Assembly (NCBI RefSeq): GCF_000512585.2
Contig: NC_089241.1
Span: forward strand, 2,356,001-2,420,000
DNA length: 64,000 bases
Reading direction: 5' to 3'
From: Kwoniella bestiolae CBS 10118
Taxonomy: Eukaryota; Basidiomycota; Tremellomycetes; Tremellales; Cryptococcaceae
Both the position numbers and the translations under genes were made by a program. Numbering within the stretch: the stretch's first letter is position 1; the number at the start of each line of letters is the position of its first letter. This document shows, one piece after another, positions 12,535 through 23,395 of the stretch. The notes below the pieces were generated by a model. The model searched no databases and had not been told where the DNA came from. It worked only from the letters and a program-made list of their open reading frames with translations.

Positions 12535-13432
12535 ATGAATACCGATGGTAAGTCCCCTGCAGTGGTAGTCAGATTGATTCTGTGATGATCAAAACTAATG
12601 ATTGAGCCGCTCGCAGCCTCCAAGACTGATGGTACCCGCACCGCAATCTCGGATGCAAGAGGGCAACCAATTATTTATTTCAATGTCTGTCAAGGGGAGG
12701 AATTGGGGATAGCGGTGGCTGTGCAAGATACCAGCACGGATAACATCGAGAATATAAATTCTGCTTACACCTTTTTCCTAGAGGCGAGCGACAGGTATTA
12801 TAAGAGATACGACGAGATTGAATGGGACGAACTGCATCAAAAGTCATGGGAGGGAATGAAAGCTTGTAGGACTGCCACTCGTCAAGATATTGAGACCCAA
12901 TTTGATGATCATCCACGGTTCAAGGGACACTTTGTATTAAAGGAAATTGACGATAACGATCATTTCAAGTCCATCCACCAGATTTTGAACGAGCATAGCA
13001 ATGCGCAAACGTCCACCGTGGATAATGGGCGTAAACCCCATTATCAGTAAGAACTTGGGCGCGAGTGTCAAATTCCATGCCAGTGAAATCACAGGATACA
13101 GGATATACGTGCACGGAACGAACTGCTCATATCATGAGCGTCCTTCCCGCATATACACCCCGTCTGAGATGAAGGTTCATGAATCGGTAGGAATTCAGGG
13201 GGCTGAAAATTTTTATAGGAGTGCTGGCGGTTCAACGAATTGGACTTCCGACGCTCAGAGCCTGTTCAATCCTGATCGGGCACAACCAAGGCAAGTCGGT
13301 TCTGCAAGAGTGGACCGGAACCTCTTAAGTACCTGGAAACTCAGGCCCCCGATATCAATTTCTTGAAAAAGATCGATGGCATTCCTGATGATGCTAAGGG
13401 GGGTGCAGGATCTAAGTACAGCAAAGGAGCGT
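12535..13432 (+). pseudogene. Island-family gene, probably decayed (12.5 kb copy)
   Basis: Exon 1 is 12535-12547 (MNTD plus one base), then a clean intron 12548-12616 (GTAAGT donor, CTAAT branch point, CAG acceptor), then an open exon to a stop at 13048-13050. The resulting product is 148 aa. It has block 2 of the family (FVLKEIDDNDHFKSI, compare ISIQEIPNDKFDSFI in the gene at 48787) and then stops just where block 3 should begin. Downstream, pieces of the C-terminal half persist in other frames: AQSLFNPDRAQPRQ (13001-13366 frame; compare YGIINPKTMKSEADR) and a stretch around 13351-13432 reading PDINFLKKIDGIPDD (compare EEERVFEGIEVALDLP in the gene at 55924). I therefore read the locus as a full-length ancestor broken by two or more frameshifts. 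An unrecognised intron starting at the GTAAGA at 13045 is the alternative. Confidence 0.55.
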
Positions 13433-14390
13433 GAACAGGCGCTAGCTTTGTCGCTATGTGCTGTATGCACAAACCCTCCCAGATAGCGATTATCGTATTG
13501 CACCGTCGTCCTTGTTGATATATGAATGTAAGATGCTTTGGTTCCATCGGTCAAACAAATGGTACAGTGATGGTATGACTAGAACATCAATCCCTCGTCC
13601 TGATCCATTCTGTCTGCAGATGTTGAGACAACGTAGGCTTGTCGCGAGCTATCCCAGTTACACTGTTATCGCCAGCGATGGTGCTTGCCGCCCAGATTCC
13701 ACTATATGGATGGGAACCTCAGTACTACACGAATAGGTCCCTCTGCATGCATTTCAAGCCAGGTCTCTGCCATACTCGCCTCACCATGCCAAGTATCAGC
13801 ATTGGAGCTGGGGATCTACAAAATCTGCAGCATTGTCAAGAGTGACGATTTCTTCTTCTTCAGGACGACCATCCGAGATGAAAGGACGCAGATACTGCAG
13901 GATTCACAGGATGTGGGAGGATGACGTTGTTTACGCAAACTGTTTCCGAGACGCTACGCGTCTATGTAGAAGTTGGACAAATCGAGCACTCCTTCCATTG
14001 GCTTGGCCACCGCCACAATGGAGAAGCTTCGCCGTCGTGTGAGAGACGTAACTTCCCCTGCGCAAGTAGCTCTCACGAGGAGCGATGAAAACAGTCCTAA
14101 TCGTTATTGCCGTCTTACATATATGCACCTTTGATCAGGGGGCTGATCTTCAGATCAAAGGGAAATCCCAAATCTCCTCCAACCCTTTTCTTCGTCATGA
14201 GGTATTCCCAGAGAATGCCACATATATAAGTTGTATGGTACTATGCGCTCACAGCAGACCTCCAACTCACTTACATCTCGTACATCTCCCAGCACCAGTC
14301 AGCCGCACCATCATAGCAGACTTCAGCCGCACCATCATTTCATATTGTATACATACCTAGACTCCGCTAGTCACTTTCCGATCAACGCAT
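13433..14390. other. Gene-poor stretch between two island-family remnants
   Basis: Only short overlapping frames without family motifs. A TATATAAG at 14223-14230 and a duplicated 15-bp unit (CAGCCGCACCATCAT) at about 14300-14340 precede the next remnant. It may hold the missing N-terminal exons of the 14.4 kb copy in decayed form, but I could not align them. Confidence 0.35.
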
Positions 14391-14842
14391 TATGAACGCT
14401 CATATTTCTGCCTCCACTAACACTGACTGCAGTGAAGACTGACGAGGACAATGCCCACATGGTGCCGACCAGTGGCAGGAACTCAAGCGGCGTTCTCGCA
14501 TCGTTCCATGGCCACAATGGGACCTACAACGATGCGTCGCTTAATCGAGGACTCAGATACACGGAGAGGTCAAAAGTGAACACCAAGCCGAGGAGACCGA
14601 CCGTCGTTTGGAACCTCAGCAGAGACCCGGATGTGGTGGACAAGTTTCGATACGCGATCTCTGTGGCTGATTGCCTCAATACAGCGAGAAATCTGAAGAG
14701 TGTCGATAGCGCCCACAGATTCTGTCAGGAGATGGCGAAACAAGACAGGAATCAAACATACGTGGACCATACACCATCGGAATCCCCTTATAATACTGGG
14801 AAAACGGACCTCAACACATACGACAAAAACCAGGAATCTTAG
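14391..14842 (+). pseudogene. Island-family C-terminal fragment (14.4 kb copy)
   Basis: An open frame from 14432 to the stop at 14840-14842 encodes about 136 aa. Its central part, VVWNLSRDPDVVDKFRYAI and the following 45 residues, lines up with FYINYTSDLKDVEKTREAM of the gene at 26930-28060, that is blocks 4 and 5 of the family; blocks 1-3 are missing. The frame is entered through what looks like an intron end (branch CTAAC, acceptor GCAG at 14431) matching the 12.5 kb copy (AAGACTGAT versus AAGACTGAC after the acceptor). An ATG at 14391 mirrors the first exon of that copy, but no GT donor exists between it and the acceptor, and reading through meets a stop. Either the first exon is decayed or translation starts at the internal ATG at 14459. 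Its 3' flank is repeated in inverted orientation at 55.24-55.38 kb. Confidence 0.5.
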
Positions 14843-14985
14843 TTTAGTCTCATAACCTCAGTGCCTTGAATATACCGACTTAGCTGGTTCAGGCCACTCT
14901 TGGCCTACAGTATAAACCTTATTGCATCACTTGTATGGATAGTAGGGTTTCATTTCTCACTCGGTGTAGCACCCTGACATATCCC
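14832..14985 (+). repeat. Dispersed repeat copy 1 (inverted partner at 55.24-55.38 kb)
   Basis: About 150 bp directly at and after the stop of the 14.4 kb fragment, from ATCTTAGTTTAGTCTCATAA to GGTGTAGCACCCTGACAT. The reverse complement of 55240-55375 matches it along its length with scattered substitutions and small indels (for example TAAACCTTATTGCA and GGATAGTAGGGTTT are shared). It ends near a short direct duplication of CGGGAGACG at about 14988-15025. No terminal inverted repeats or target duplication were evident, so I read it as the 3' flank of a duplicated gene unit rather than a transposon. Confidence 0.75.
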
Positions 14986-15101
14986 TCCGGGAGACGGTAG
15001 TGCTTCTGACGGATCGTTCGGGAGACGTTATTGCACCAATAGGTGTTTGTGATTGATGCTCAATTTCCTATGCATCTCGCTCCTCTGCCATTTTGATACG
15101 T

Positions 15102-17402
15102 CTAAATAGCACCCATCTTGCTCATCTTCTTATCATGTCCCCTAGTCCTAGCAGCGTTCGAATGACCCCTACTAGATTTACCTCCACCCCTTCCTCCTCT
15201 ACTACCACCACCCTGACCCCCTCTGCCACCTCCCCTATTGCCACCGCGACCGCCTCCTCGGCTACTATGACCTCCTCTTGATGAACCTTCATTGGCATTT
15301 TGACGCGGTGGGGAATGGGCCCTCGTGCGGGTCATTCTCTCAGCGTGGGCAGAGAGTATGTCGTCTTTGTGAGGCTATCACACGAAATACTTTTGATTAG
15401 CTATTCTCCCTAGTATATTGCCGAGTACATGGAAAAACGTTTTCGCTGTAGAATATCAAACTCACATCTCGTTCCAACATGATCCTCCAGCCTTCAATCT
15501 GCCCATCATCCCATCCAGTGATCTCTCGTAACTTCTTCCTCTCATTTGATCGTCTCGTCACTCCATCTCTTTCAAATACCTTTGGGTTGGATATATAAGC
15601 CGTACGAAGTATATCCAATCGTTGTCTATCCGAGGGCGCAGAGCCAGAGGACGGCGTGGTTGTTCCGGAAGGTTCACGTGAGATCTATTTGTGGGGCACA
15701 CACATCGCAAATTTAGTTCTTTGCTTTCACAGTGCACATCTAGCAAGCAGGAGAAAACCTGGATTGGTGCTATAGCTACTCACCTTCACTCCATCTTCCT
15801 CACTGATCTCATCCTCCTCATCGTCCCCTCCTGCCACCCTGATCTTACTGACCACACCATCATCCCCCTCCTCGAGATCGTCCTCATCATCCAACAGATT
15901 AGCATCCCGCAATGCACGTCTTCGTTCCTCCTCTTCGACAGCTTGGTTCTCCACCAATCGCATGATGGACTCTCGGAGTGTGTCGGGTATGGTGTTTGAT
16001 AGAGTGGGTAGTGAGCTGTGCAGGTCATGTGTCAGTACGAAACCCCTCATTTGCGCACCACGAGGAGCTAAACAATATTGTAAGACAACTCACGAATCAT
16101 CATCTTTCAACTTCAATCTACTCATATCCAACTCATCATCAAAAATATTCCTTCTTTCGACTCTCTTCTTTTCGCTGTTGACGTGACCATACGCATTGAC
16201 GATATCCGATGAGGGAACGATCTCGTCGGAAAGACCTTGAATGGCAATTTTCAACTCCTGCAGATCATCAGGCAGACCTTCGCCCTTGTTGAATATGATT
16301 TCGACGATTGGCGAAGCTTGTTCGGAGGGTGTTGCTCTGGAGCCTTCTGGTAGAGATGAGATGGTGTGATGCGATAGAGCTGAGAGCAGCAGATGGGGTG
16401 GGAGAGTGGGGAAGAGCTGTAGGAGGTGTTGGACTCGCTGGATTTGGTACAGGGTATCACGTCAGCGCTGAGCCAACCCAATAAAAGATAGGAGAACAAA
16501 GCCAACAAGGGCAGTGATCGAACGGCAGGACAGCAGGACATCGCCCGGTCCACCTTGACAGCATTGTAAAGAAACAAATGAACACTCACCTTATCTTCCC
16601 TAGCTTGCTGGTCCCTCTCCCTAATCAACACCTCCTTCACATCCTTCCCTAGACTCTCATCCCTCTCAAACACCGCCTCCCAATCATCTCTCAACCTCGA
16701 CCCCTTCCCCATCACCTCGACCCCACCCTCGTTAAGGGATGATATATCACCCATAAATCCAATCATAGTTTCCTCAACGGTATCGTGTCCAGCCGGTACA
16801 CTATCCAACAATTCCTTACATATCATCAATATATCAGACTTGACCTTCGCTACTCCGATATCACCTCCAAGAGCAGAGTAAGCTTTGGAGAGGGATTTGA
16901 GCAGGTTCTCTGAATCTTCCAATACCAGTGCCAACAGCTCATCGTGCGCTCGAATGACCGCCAACAAGATATAAACGGATGTTGCTATATCCTCCACATG
17001 GACCTGAGGGCTGTTGAGCCGATTGATCAGAGAAGGTATAATATCTATTCGGAACACTTCTACCAAATCTCCATTAACTTCAAAAGCATTCGTGAGTATT
17101 TCATTGATCATTGTCAAGTGCAGTGGATAGGCTATGATGGCATCTAATAGGAGAGGGACCTTGATCAGTCCAGGATGGGAGGTCGAGAGGTCTAGTAGAT
17201 GCTTCAAAGGGATGGTAGAGCCTGCTTGAGGTACTGGTGAAGAGGGGGATAGACGGATGGAAGCTTGGATATGGAGTGTTAATTTGAGGGTCGGGAGGGT
17301 GGTAGATGATGGGGTAGTGTGAGATAGTTGGGAGATCAGGTGGGGGATGAGTTTGGGGTAGAGAGAGGGTGGTGCGGGGGTGGAAGGGAGGTTGACGGTC
17401 AT
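15102..17402 (-). CDS. CUE3: CUE3/ASCC2-like ubiquitin-binding subunit of the RQT complex
   Basis: Five exons on the minus strand: 17402-16590, 16437-16094, 16015-15784, 15684-15466, 15374-15102; 1881 nt, 626 aa, all GT-AG. Cue3 in yeast (ASCC2 in animals) joins the Slh1/ASCC3 helicase and Rqt4 in splitting collided ribosomes, binding K63-linked ubiquitin on uS10 through its CUE domain. Evidence: an N-terminal helical ASCC2-type region (residues 1-271); a CUE domain starting at exon 2 (RVQHLLQLFPTLPPHLLLSAL, about 272-330); an acidic linker (LLDDEDDLEEGDDG); a conserved C-terminal block (LREITGWDDGQIEGWRIML); and an RGG-rich tail (about 560-615) ending in DKKMSKMGAI. The RGG tail also occurs in fungal Cue3 proteins. 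The intron between exons 1 and 2 also carries open frame, so an unspliced reading can look coding; the spliced form fits the family. Confidence 0.85.
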
Positions 17403-17788
17403 GGTGAAGATGAAGATGGAGCGAGGAGGTGGTCGAGAAGCAAGTGAAAGGAGGTCGATTGTACGCTGATGAGTGCTCGTTGGTCTGAGAAGGGTTGAGC
17501 AAGGCTGTCAGAGTGACAGAAGAGAGATGAAACCAAGAACAGATGGAATGAATTATGACTTTCTTTGCGAAGAATGATCAACTCGACCGACCTCCACTCG
17601 GATCCGAAATTCGATGATAATGATGATAACCCAGGTTCAAGTGACTTCTATCCTCTCATGTTCATGCACTATGGTGGACCTCAGCCAGTTCACCTATGCA
17701 TGCAGCATAGCACGCAAGGGCATAGTCCATACCCCGAACAGTATATACATACTACATCTTACAACCAGATATAATCTACAATAACAAT
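17403..17788. other. Intergenic region between F-box gene and CUE3
   Basis: Promoter of CUE3 and 3' UTR of the F-box gene, both minus strand. Nothing distinctive seen. Confidence 0.4.
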
Positions 17789-19327
17789 TCAATCAATCTC
17801 CACATAACCCCTTGCAGCACCACCCTCCGCATCTCCAACATCCAAAGTCCCCCCCACCACCTCACCTATAAACCGCCTATAACCATCCTCATCCTCACTT
17901 TCCAATATCGCCGAGTGGATGATATTGATGTGTACCAAATCGTCGTCTTCACCATCCTTCCGCTCGGTAAGGTCGTATCGATTCTTTCGGTACGAGCATG
18001 AGCTCGGAGGTGAACCAGAGGGATAATCCGAATCGTAAGAGAGCGATTGCAGGAAATCATGTCGCGATGGCAGACTGACTTTCCTACCTGATCCTTCCCT
18101 GCTGGATCTCAAAGATTGTGGTGGCGAGGTAGAATAGGAAGTCGAGGGTGTACGTATCTCCTCCTCGCTCGAAGACCAAGATCCAAAAGAAGTTGATCTG
18201 GAGGTCGAACCCATCTCAGGCGTCTTCATCTCCCCCTTCCTCCAATCACCCTCTCCCCGTCCCAACAAAAAACACGCCCTCCTCTGCCCCTCCCAAAACC
18301 TCTTCAAACCCCTCACATCCCTCCTCGTCAAATGATCTATACCAACCAGTCTAACCTCTTTCAAACTTGTCGGAACTACCCTTCCCTCAGAGTTTTCATA
18401 TACCGCCCTCAGATTCCAGAGCGCTTCAAAAGGGAGTTGATCCAATCGTGTTAGGTCCAGCCGTTCCAGATTGGTTGGTAGTTCCCTTATAAACTCTGCT
18501 AGGACATCTGCGAGTAGCATACTGCAGGACGATAGGGATAGGTACCTCAATTGTCCAAAAAGACAGGATGAAGGTGAAGGTAGGGAATGGATATTCGTGA
18601 ATCCCTGATCTAACTCCTCCAGTCTCCCAAGTTTTCCTATACTATCCATCCACTTCCTTCCACTTAAGGAACTTCCCCTCAGATCCAATTTTCTCACACA
18701 TTCACTTCCAAGACTCTCTAAGATCCTTTCCAGCTCTTCTAAAGGGATATAAGACGATGAGAAGGGTATATTCAGTGTACGCAATTGGTCCAACTTGACG
18801 TATCGAAGTATACCTCCTACCACACTTTCCTCTTTTGTATTCTGTCCACTACGACCTTGAGGATGCGGGCGTTTGATTCGCTTCGAGGTGTTTGGCGATA
18901 GAAGATTCCCAAAATGAGGAGAGTATGGCCGATATCCACACGGGTATGGGAAGAGGTTCAACGTCAATTCCCTAACGGAAGGTAAGATATGATCACCCAG
19001 TATATGCAGTATCGTCGAGGGTAAAGTGGTGAGCGATAACTCCCTATGAAGGGTTGGTGAGAGGCCTAATGCGCAGAAAGTCTTGGACACTCCCAACACA
19101 GAGAGGAGGTCTGATAGTTCGAGATGCGATAAGATGGATAGTTGGATCTCCGTAGGGAGGGTCGAAAGAGGGGATGAGCCGTCTCTAGGAGGTCGAGGGA
19201 CGAACGCCCGTTTGAAGTGTTTGGAGCATAGGGACGATGACACAGGTAGAGTGGATGGTAAGAGGGCGAGGTGAGAGTGATTGGACAGGATCTGAGAGGG
19301 AGGTAGCAGTGTTATGTCGATTGTCAT
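17789..19327 (-). CDS. F-box protein with leucine-rich-repeat-like region
   Basis: Intronless frame of 512 aa. Residues about 57-95 form an F-box (LPTEIQLSILSHLELSDLL followed by a conserved VSKTFCAL), the Skp1-binding motif of SCF ubiquitin ligases. Downstream, residues about 115-330 contain irregular Leu-rich segments (VRELTLNLFPYPCG, LRTLNIPFS, VRKLDLRGSSL, LRYLSLSSCSML, LERLDLTRLDQLPF), typical of fungal FBXL proteins that present substrates. The C-terminal third is low-complexity and Ser-rich, with an acidic end. By analogy it would be a substrate receptor of an SCF complex; the substrate cannot be guessed. An intronless gene is unusual next to its intron-rich neighbours. Confidence 0.75.
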   Translation of the reverse strand: MTIDITLLPPSQILSNHSHLALLPSTLPVSSSLCSKHFKRAFVPRPPRDGSSPLSTLPTEIQLSILSHLELSDLLSVLGVSKTFCALGLSPTLHRELSLTTLPSTILHILGDHILPSVRELTLNLFPYPCGYRPYSPHFGNLLSPNTSKRIKRPHPQGRSGQNTKEESVVGGILRYVKLDQLRTLNIPFSSSYIPLEELERILESLGSECVRKLDLRGSSLSGRKWMDSIGKLGRLEELDQGFTNIHSLPSPSSCLFGQLRYLSLSSCSMLLADVLAEFIRELPTNLERLDLTRLDQLPFEALWNLRAVYENSEGRVVPTSLKEVRLVGIDHLTRRDVRGLKRFWEGQRRACFLLGRGEGDWRKGEMKTPEMGSTSRSTSFGSWSSSEEEIRTPSTSYSTSPPQSLRSSREGSGRKVSLPSRHDFLQSLSYDSDYPSGSPPSSCSYRKNRYDLTERKDGEDDDLVHINIIHSAILESEDEDGYRRFIGEVVGGTLDVGDAEGGAARGYVEID

Positions 19328-20104
19328 GTTGGTTGTTGGTGATGATCGTATGATCGATGTGATGCGATTGTGATGCTCATTGATGATTTCAACTACGAAT
19401 ATAGAATGGGAGATGGATCATCGTTCTGTATGACATGTGTATGTGTATGGTGCTCGTAGTTACCCAATTCATCCATCCCATCTCATGCTCAATCTCATTC
19501 CTTTGTTGTTGTTACTGTCACTCGTACTGCTCTCGTTCAGTGTTTACTTACGTCATTACACTCTCATCTTCCAGGCACTGCAGCTTCCACCATCGGCGAT
19601 CACCGGATATGGTAAAATGGTAAATATTTGCCACTCAGCCATCTCATTCTTTCATCCAGGTGGGAAAATGAGTACAACAAGGTTATCCACTCGTAAACAC
19701 AACTTCTATAGATGCATAAACAGATGCAACTTGTATGAACAATGAGGCCGACATGACATGTGGTGTGATAAGGAACAGAAACCGAGAGCTATGGGGGGGA
19801 ACATCCTATTCCTTCGTTCTTCTTTCTTTGGACATTCAAAACGGATTCTTGAGTTTCTTGACGTGACGTTGAATGGTCGTGTATATATACAAATAACGTC
19901 CCAGTCTTTTCGTGGGTGGGTGGATCGTGTGTCGTAGGGGACATGGATAGATGTTGATTATAGGATTATATGGTATTGTTGGATCGAATCGGCCAAGTAT
20001 CGAATTTGGGATAGATGAGATCTGTAATTTGCTTATTCGGTGGGAAATCTCGAGTGTCGGCGTTGAGATAAGGTTCGTTGATGTATGGCCGACCGACCCC
20101 CCTC
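19328..20104. other. Intergenic region Rho GTPase to F-box gene
   Basis: No supported gene; short overlapping frames only. Promoter of the F-box gene on one side, 3' UTR of the Rho gene on the other. Confidence 0.4.
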
Positions 20105-21330
20105 TTACATCACGACACAGCATTTCCCTTTATCTTCCCCATCATCCTTCTCACTTCTCCTCTTCCCTCCGTATGCCTCTCGGTGTCCATGCGAATGATC
20201 ATGGCTTGCACCGACACCTCCATGTCCCTGATCACGGACCAAGACAGCAGCCCTAGTAGCAGATTCGAACACTGCGTCTACACCTTTGTTCTCTAATGCT
20301 GAGGTTTCGAAGTACGCTCGAGCACCGATCATGTTTGCTATTTTTGAGCCCTACGAAAACGCAATTCAGACATTAGCCCATATCTCTAGCTTTAGGACAT
20401 CATGAAGGGACCTTGAGCTAGGAGGTGAAGAGACTTTGCTTGGCAGTAGAAACACCCACAGTAGCATGATCGATATATCTATCAGGTGTGAACGTCCCAT
20501 TTGCCATTGCCCTATCTCTCAGATCCGTCTTGCACGCTACGAGAATCACCGGTATTTGTCGACCGCATATCGAACGTACTTCCTCGATCCACTGCGGCAT
20601 GAAGTTAGCTTGGGAGACTCTGCAGTGTCCCTGCGATATCTGACGTCGGTAGGAAGGGATGGGTATAAGGAGTGGGAAACGCACCTTCTGCGAGACATTC
20701 TCGAGCGAGTCAGGCGTATCAACCGAAAACGCTATCAGGATGACGTGTGCTTTGGAGTATGATAATGGTCGGAGTCGTTCGTATTCCTCTTGACCGCTAT
20801 GTACGAATGATATCAGCATGATGAATCTTCGCAACATGCCGGATTTCTACCGCCTCTGCAATGTAGCAGAGCGAAACGGCAAGGGAGACGAGGAAGTAAA
20901 AACTCACGCCGTATCCCATAATGCCAGTTGAACAGGTTTCCCATCAAGTTCAATCTCCGTCACATAGTTATCAAATACCGTCGGTTCCTACCAGTCAAGA
21001 TCAGCCACTAAACGTTGCTTCTCTCTCTCTCTCTCTCATCCATCTCTGCCATTCTTTCTCTATCTCTACCTCCTTCTGACGAGTGGCCAGAAGGCCAGGT
21101 GAAATCCCACTCACATAGTTCTCTGGGAAATGCCCCACGGCAAATACATTCAGCAATGAAGTTTTCCCCGCCGCTCCATCTCCTACTATCACTAATTTAC
21201 GTCTTATCTGCAGATAGAGGGTAGTAACGTCAGCTCAAGTCTCATGTCCCTCACTGATCCCAGAGGTACTTGGCAGATGTGGTAGGAATGCTATTTGTGA
21301 ACTCACAGCTCTTGAGGGACTTCCAGACAT
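20105..21330 (-). CDS. Rho-family small GTPase (Rho2-like)
   Basis: Six exons on the minus strand: 21330-21307, 21207-21115, 20987-20908, 20796-20685, 20591-20435, 20337-20105; 699 nt, 232 aa. Rho GTPases switch between GDP and GTP at the plasma membrane and steer actin, polarity and cell-wall synthesis. Motifs: P-loop GDGAAGKTS, effector loop EPTVFDNY, DTAGQEEYERLRP, ACKTDLRD (guanine specificity), ETSA, the Rho insert helix, and a C-terminal prenylation box CVVM preceded by a second Cys. The tail before it is unusual for its His-rich run (HDHSHGH) followed by a basic patch. The last intron needs a weak donor (A/GTCTCT) and the acceptor ending AATAG to keep frame; this yields a continuous KQTNMIGARAYFETSA match, but the junction is less certain than the others. 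Similarity is closest in feel to Rho2/Rho11; the subtype is inference. Confidence 0.88.
21015..21040. repeat. (TC)n microsatellite in a Rho GTPase intron
   Basis: A short CT-rich run within intron 2 of the Rho gene; on the coding strand it is (GA)n near the intron's 3' half. Probably neutral. Confidence 0.6.
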
Positions 21331-23395
21331 CTTATATGATATTATGTCCAGTTATTCTTCTGCTTCTTCTCTCTCTTGGTTCGAATGTTATAATTCCAAT
21401 TTGTACCTGAATGCTAGAGTGTTTCTACTTCTTCTCGTAAGGTGATGATGTCGATGTAGTGGAACAGTCCTTTACGAATGGCAGTGTCCGGTGGGTGATG
21501 TTTGTCGTATGAAAGGAAGAGGGTGGTTGATAGTAGGGGGAAGATGGATGATAGAAAGAGAGAAGATCAAAGGATACGTGAATGAGAATGAGAATGTTTC
21601 TTTATATACTGCTGGTGCTATACGGTGATTGATGTGATGTGCTCGCTTAGCTTGTCGTTTTGATGAGATAGATGATTTAATGAGGCTATGTCGAGTTGTG
21701 GTTGTGATTGTAGTTGTATTCGGTTCCGCTCAATCTGCCTTGATCTTTATGGGTTGGATCTATAGGCTGTGGGGAGGGGTAGGAGTAGGAGTAGGATCGT
21801 ACGACTACGAAGCTGGTCAGCTATATATAACAGATAGAGTATATATGATGATGTATATAAGATGGATCAAAGGAATGGTTCATTATCCATCGTTCATAAT
21901 TCGTGGTCAGGGCGTGTTGTGAAAAAAAGTTTAACATGCGATGATTGATTCACAAGGGTGTGATAACGCATAGCACGTGTGGGCCGTACCCGTACAGCTT
22001 TTCTCTTTCGTACTTTGCGATATACACCCGGCCCGAAAGGTATGATATGATGGTTATGAGATAGGCTCGGTATTTCTTCAGTCTGAGACATGTCCAGCTT
22101 ACAAGGAAGGAAGGAAGAACAAGTACATCCGAAAATCACCGTCACTCACATTTCGATACGAGGAAACCTGTCTTCCAACTGTCCAATGATCTACAAGTTA
22201 CGGTGTGTTATAACCAACCATTTCCTTATCTCTGGGCTGTATGCGCGGCTACTCCTTTTTCTCCGATACGACTTGAGCTTGGTGCGGTTGGTGATATGTA
22301 TATGTCTTTGTGTTTGTGTTTGTGTCGTTGAGTGAAGCGATATGATATCTGTTCCGTTCAAGATGATGGCGATGTGACGACCAAGTATAGATGAGATAAA
22401 ACGCAATGATAAGATTCGTCGTTCCACTTTTCAAGTCCTCCTTATTTTCTTTCCTGATGATGAAGAGAGTGCCGTAAAGGTATTATTACGACTGAACGTG
22501 GGAAAGTCAAACTTCCTAATCCCACTGTACTTGACGTTTGACAAATCTCGTAGGATGAAGCTTCCCGTCTATTATGCGACTACAACTATGACTGTGCTGC
22601 ACTTGGATTAGATTAATCGGATGTGTCGAAAGCCGTAGCTCGGAATGGCTTTCCCAAAGCCGTGTGAAACTGATCTTTGATAGCAGAATTGAAGACAAAT
22701 CCAATCGATGAGCCGAGAGAAAGAAAAACTTGACCTGCACCTTGCACTCATCGACTCGTTGCAAACGCACATCGATGACGCTGATAGAATCACCCGTATC
22801 CCCATGCATGCCAATATGATATGACCACGCGCTTGCTTTGAATGCTTGTGGGCTGTGTAGCTTGTGTAGCCTATGCACGGCGTTCGTCGCATCTTACTTG
22901 GAATACCCTGCCCTATCGCTTTGGCTGATGCTGATGCTAATGCCGCAATACAACCGCCGCAGTCCCAACAACAAGCATGATGTGTCCTGTCATTGACGTC
23001 GTTTTGGTGAGAAATGACAAGTTTCCATCAGGGATGAAAGGGAGTGTGCCTTGGCATTGGGAGTGCACAGGTCCGATGGAAGTGCAATGAAGATGTCCGA
23101 AGCGGTCACCTCCGTTCTCTCTTGTCTCACAGATTTAACGCCGAACGGGAACCGGAGGGTATCGGCGTTAAAGCACTTTTATAACCCCGTAAATTGCCGA
23201 TGTAGACAGCTCATTTTCGCACTTTTCGATTTTTGCTTTGTCCATGTTGCATGGTGCATGGCAGTGAGCGAGAGTCCTGAATCACAGACAATCTGCAATT
23301 CGTAGGAGACCACCCAAAAGACCATTGATCAACCTCATTAGCGTTTACCTTCTACTCATCCATCAAGGTTAATCCATCTAAAAAACATCATCAAA
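21331..23395. other. Two-kilobase divergent intergenic region between Rho GTPase and RPS2
   Basis: The longest gene-free stretch outside the islands. Several frames of 60-120 aa exist but show no domain, no codon pattern and no family blocks. Contents noted: a CACGTG at about 21974-21979, a GTTTGTGTTTGTG run near 22310, a pyrimidine-rich stretch before the RPS2 start, and a perfect 9-bp inverted repeat at 23136-23170. It must contain both promoters; an unrecognised non-coding RNA is possible but nothing in the sequence demands one. Confidence 0.4.
23136..23170. promoter_or_regulatory. Inverted repeat upstream of RPS2
   Basis: TAACGCCGA and TCGGCGTTA are perfect 9-bp arms around a 17-nt spacer, centred about 245 bp before the RPS2 ATG. 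It could be a paired binding site for a transcription factor or a hairpin; assignment is inference. Confidence 0.4.

Noticed and set aside
15691..15999. Plus-strand frame over CUE3 exon 3
   Set aside because: Antisense shadow of the acidic exon of CUE3.
19437..19745. Plus-strand frame of 102 aa with a hydrophobic start
   Set aside because: No family, overlapping alternative frames, lies in a promoter region; the hydrophobicity comes from pyrimidine-rich DNA.
21680..21922. Frame with a signal-peptide-like N-terminus
   Set aside because: Low-complexity GTTGTAGTTGTA and GGAGTAGGAGTAGG DNA explains the hydrophobic and Gly-Val runs; no conservation evidence.
22516..22892. Two overlapping minus-strand frames of 94-120 aa
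   Set aside because: No motif, promoterless, overlapping in two frames.
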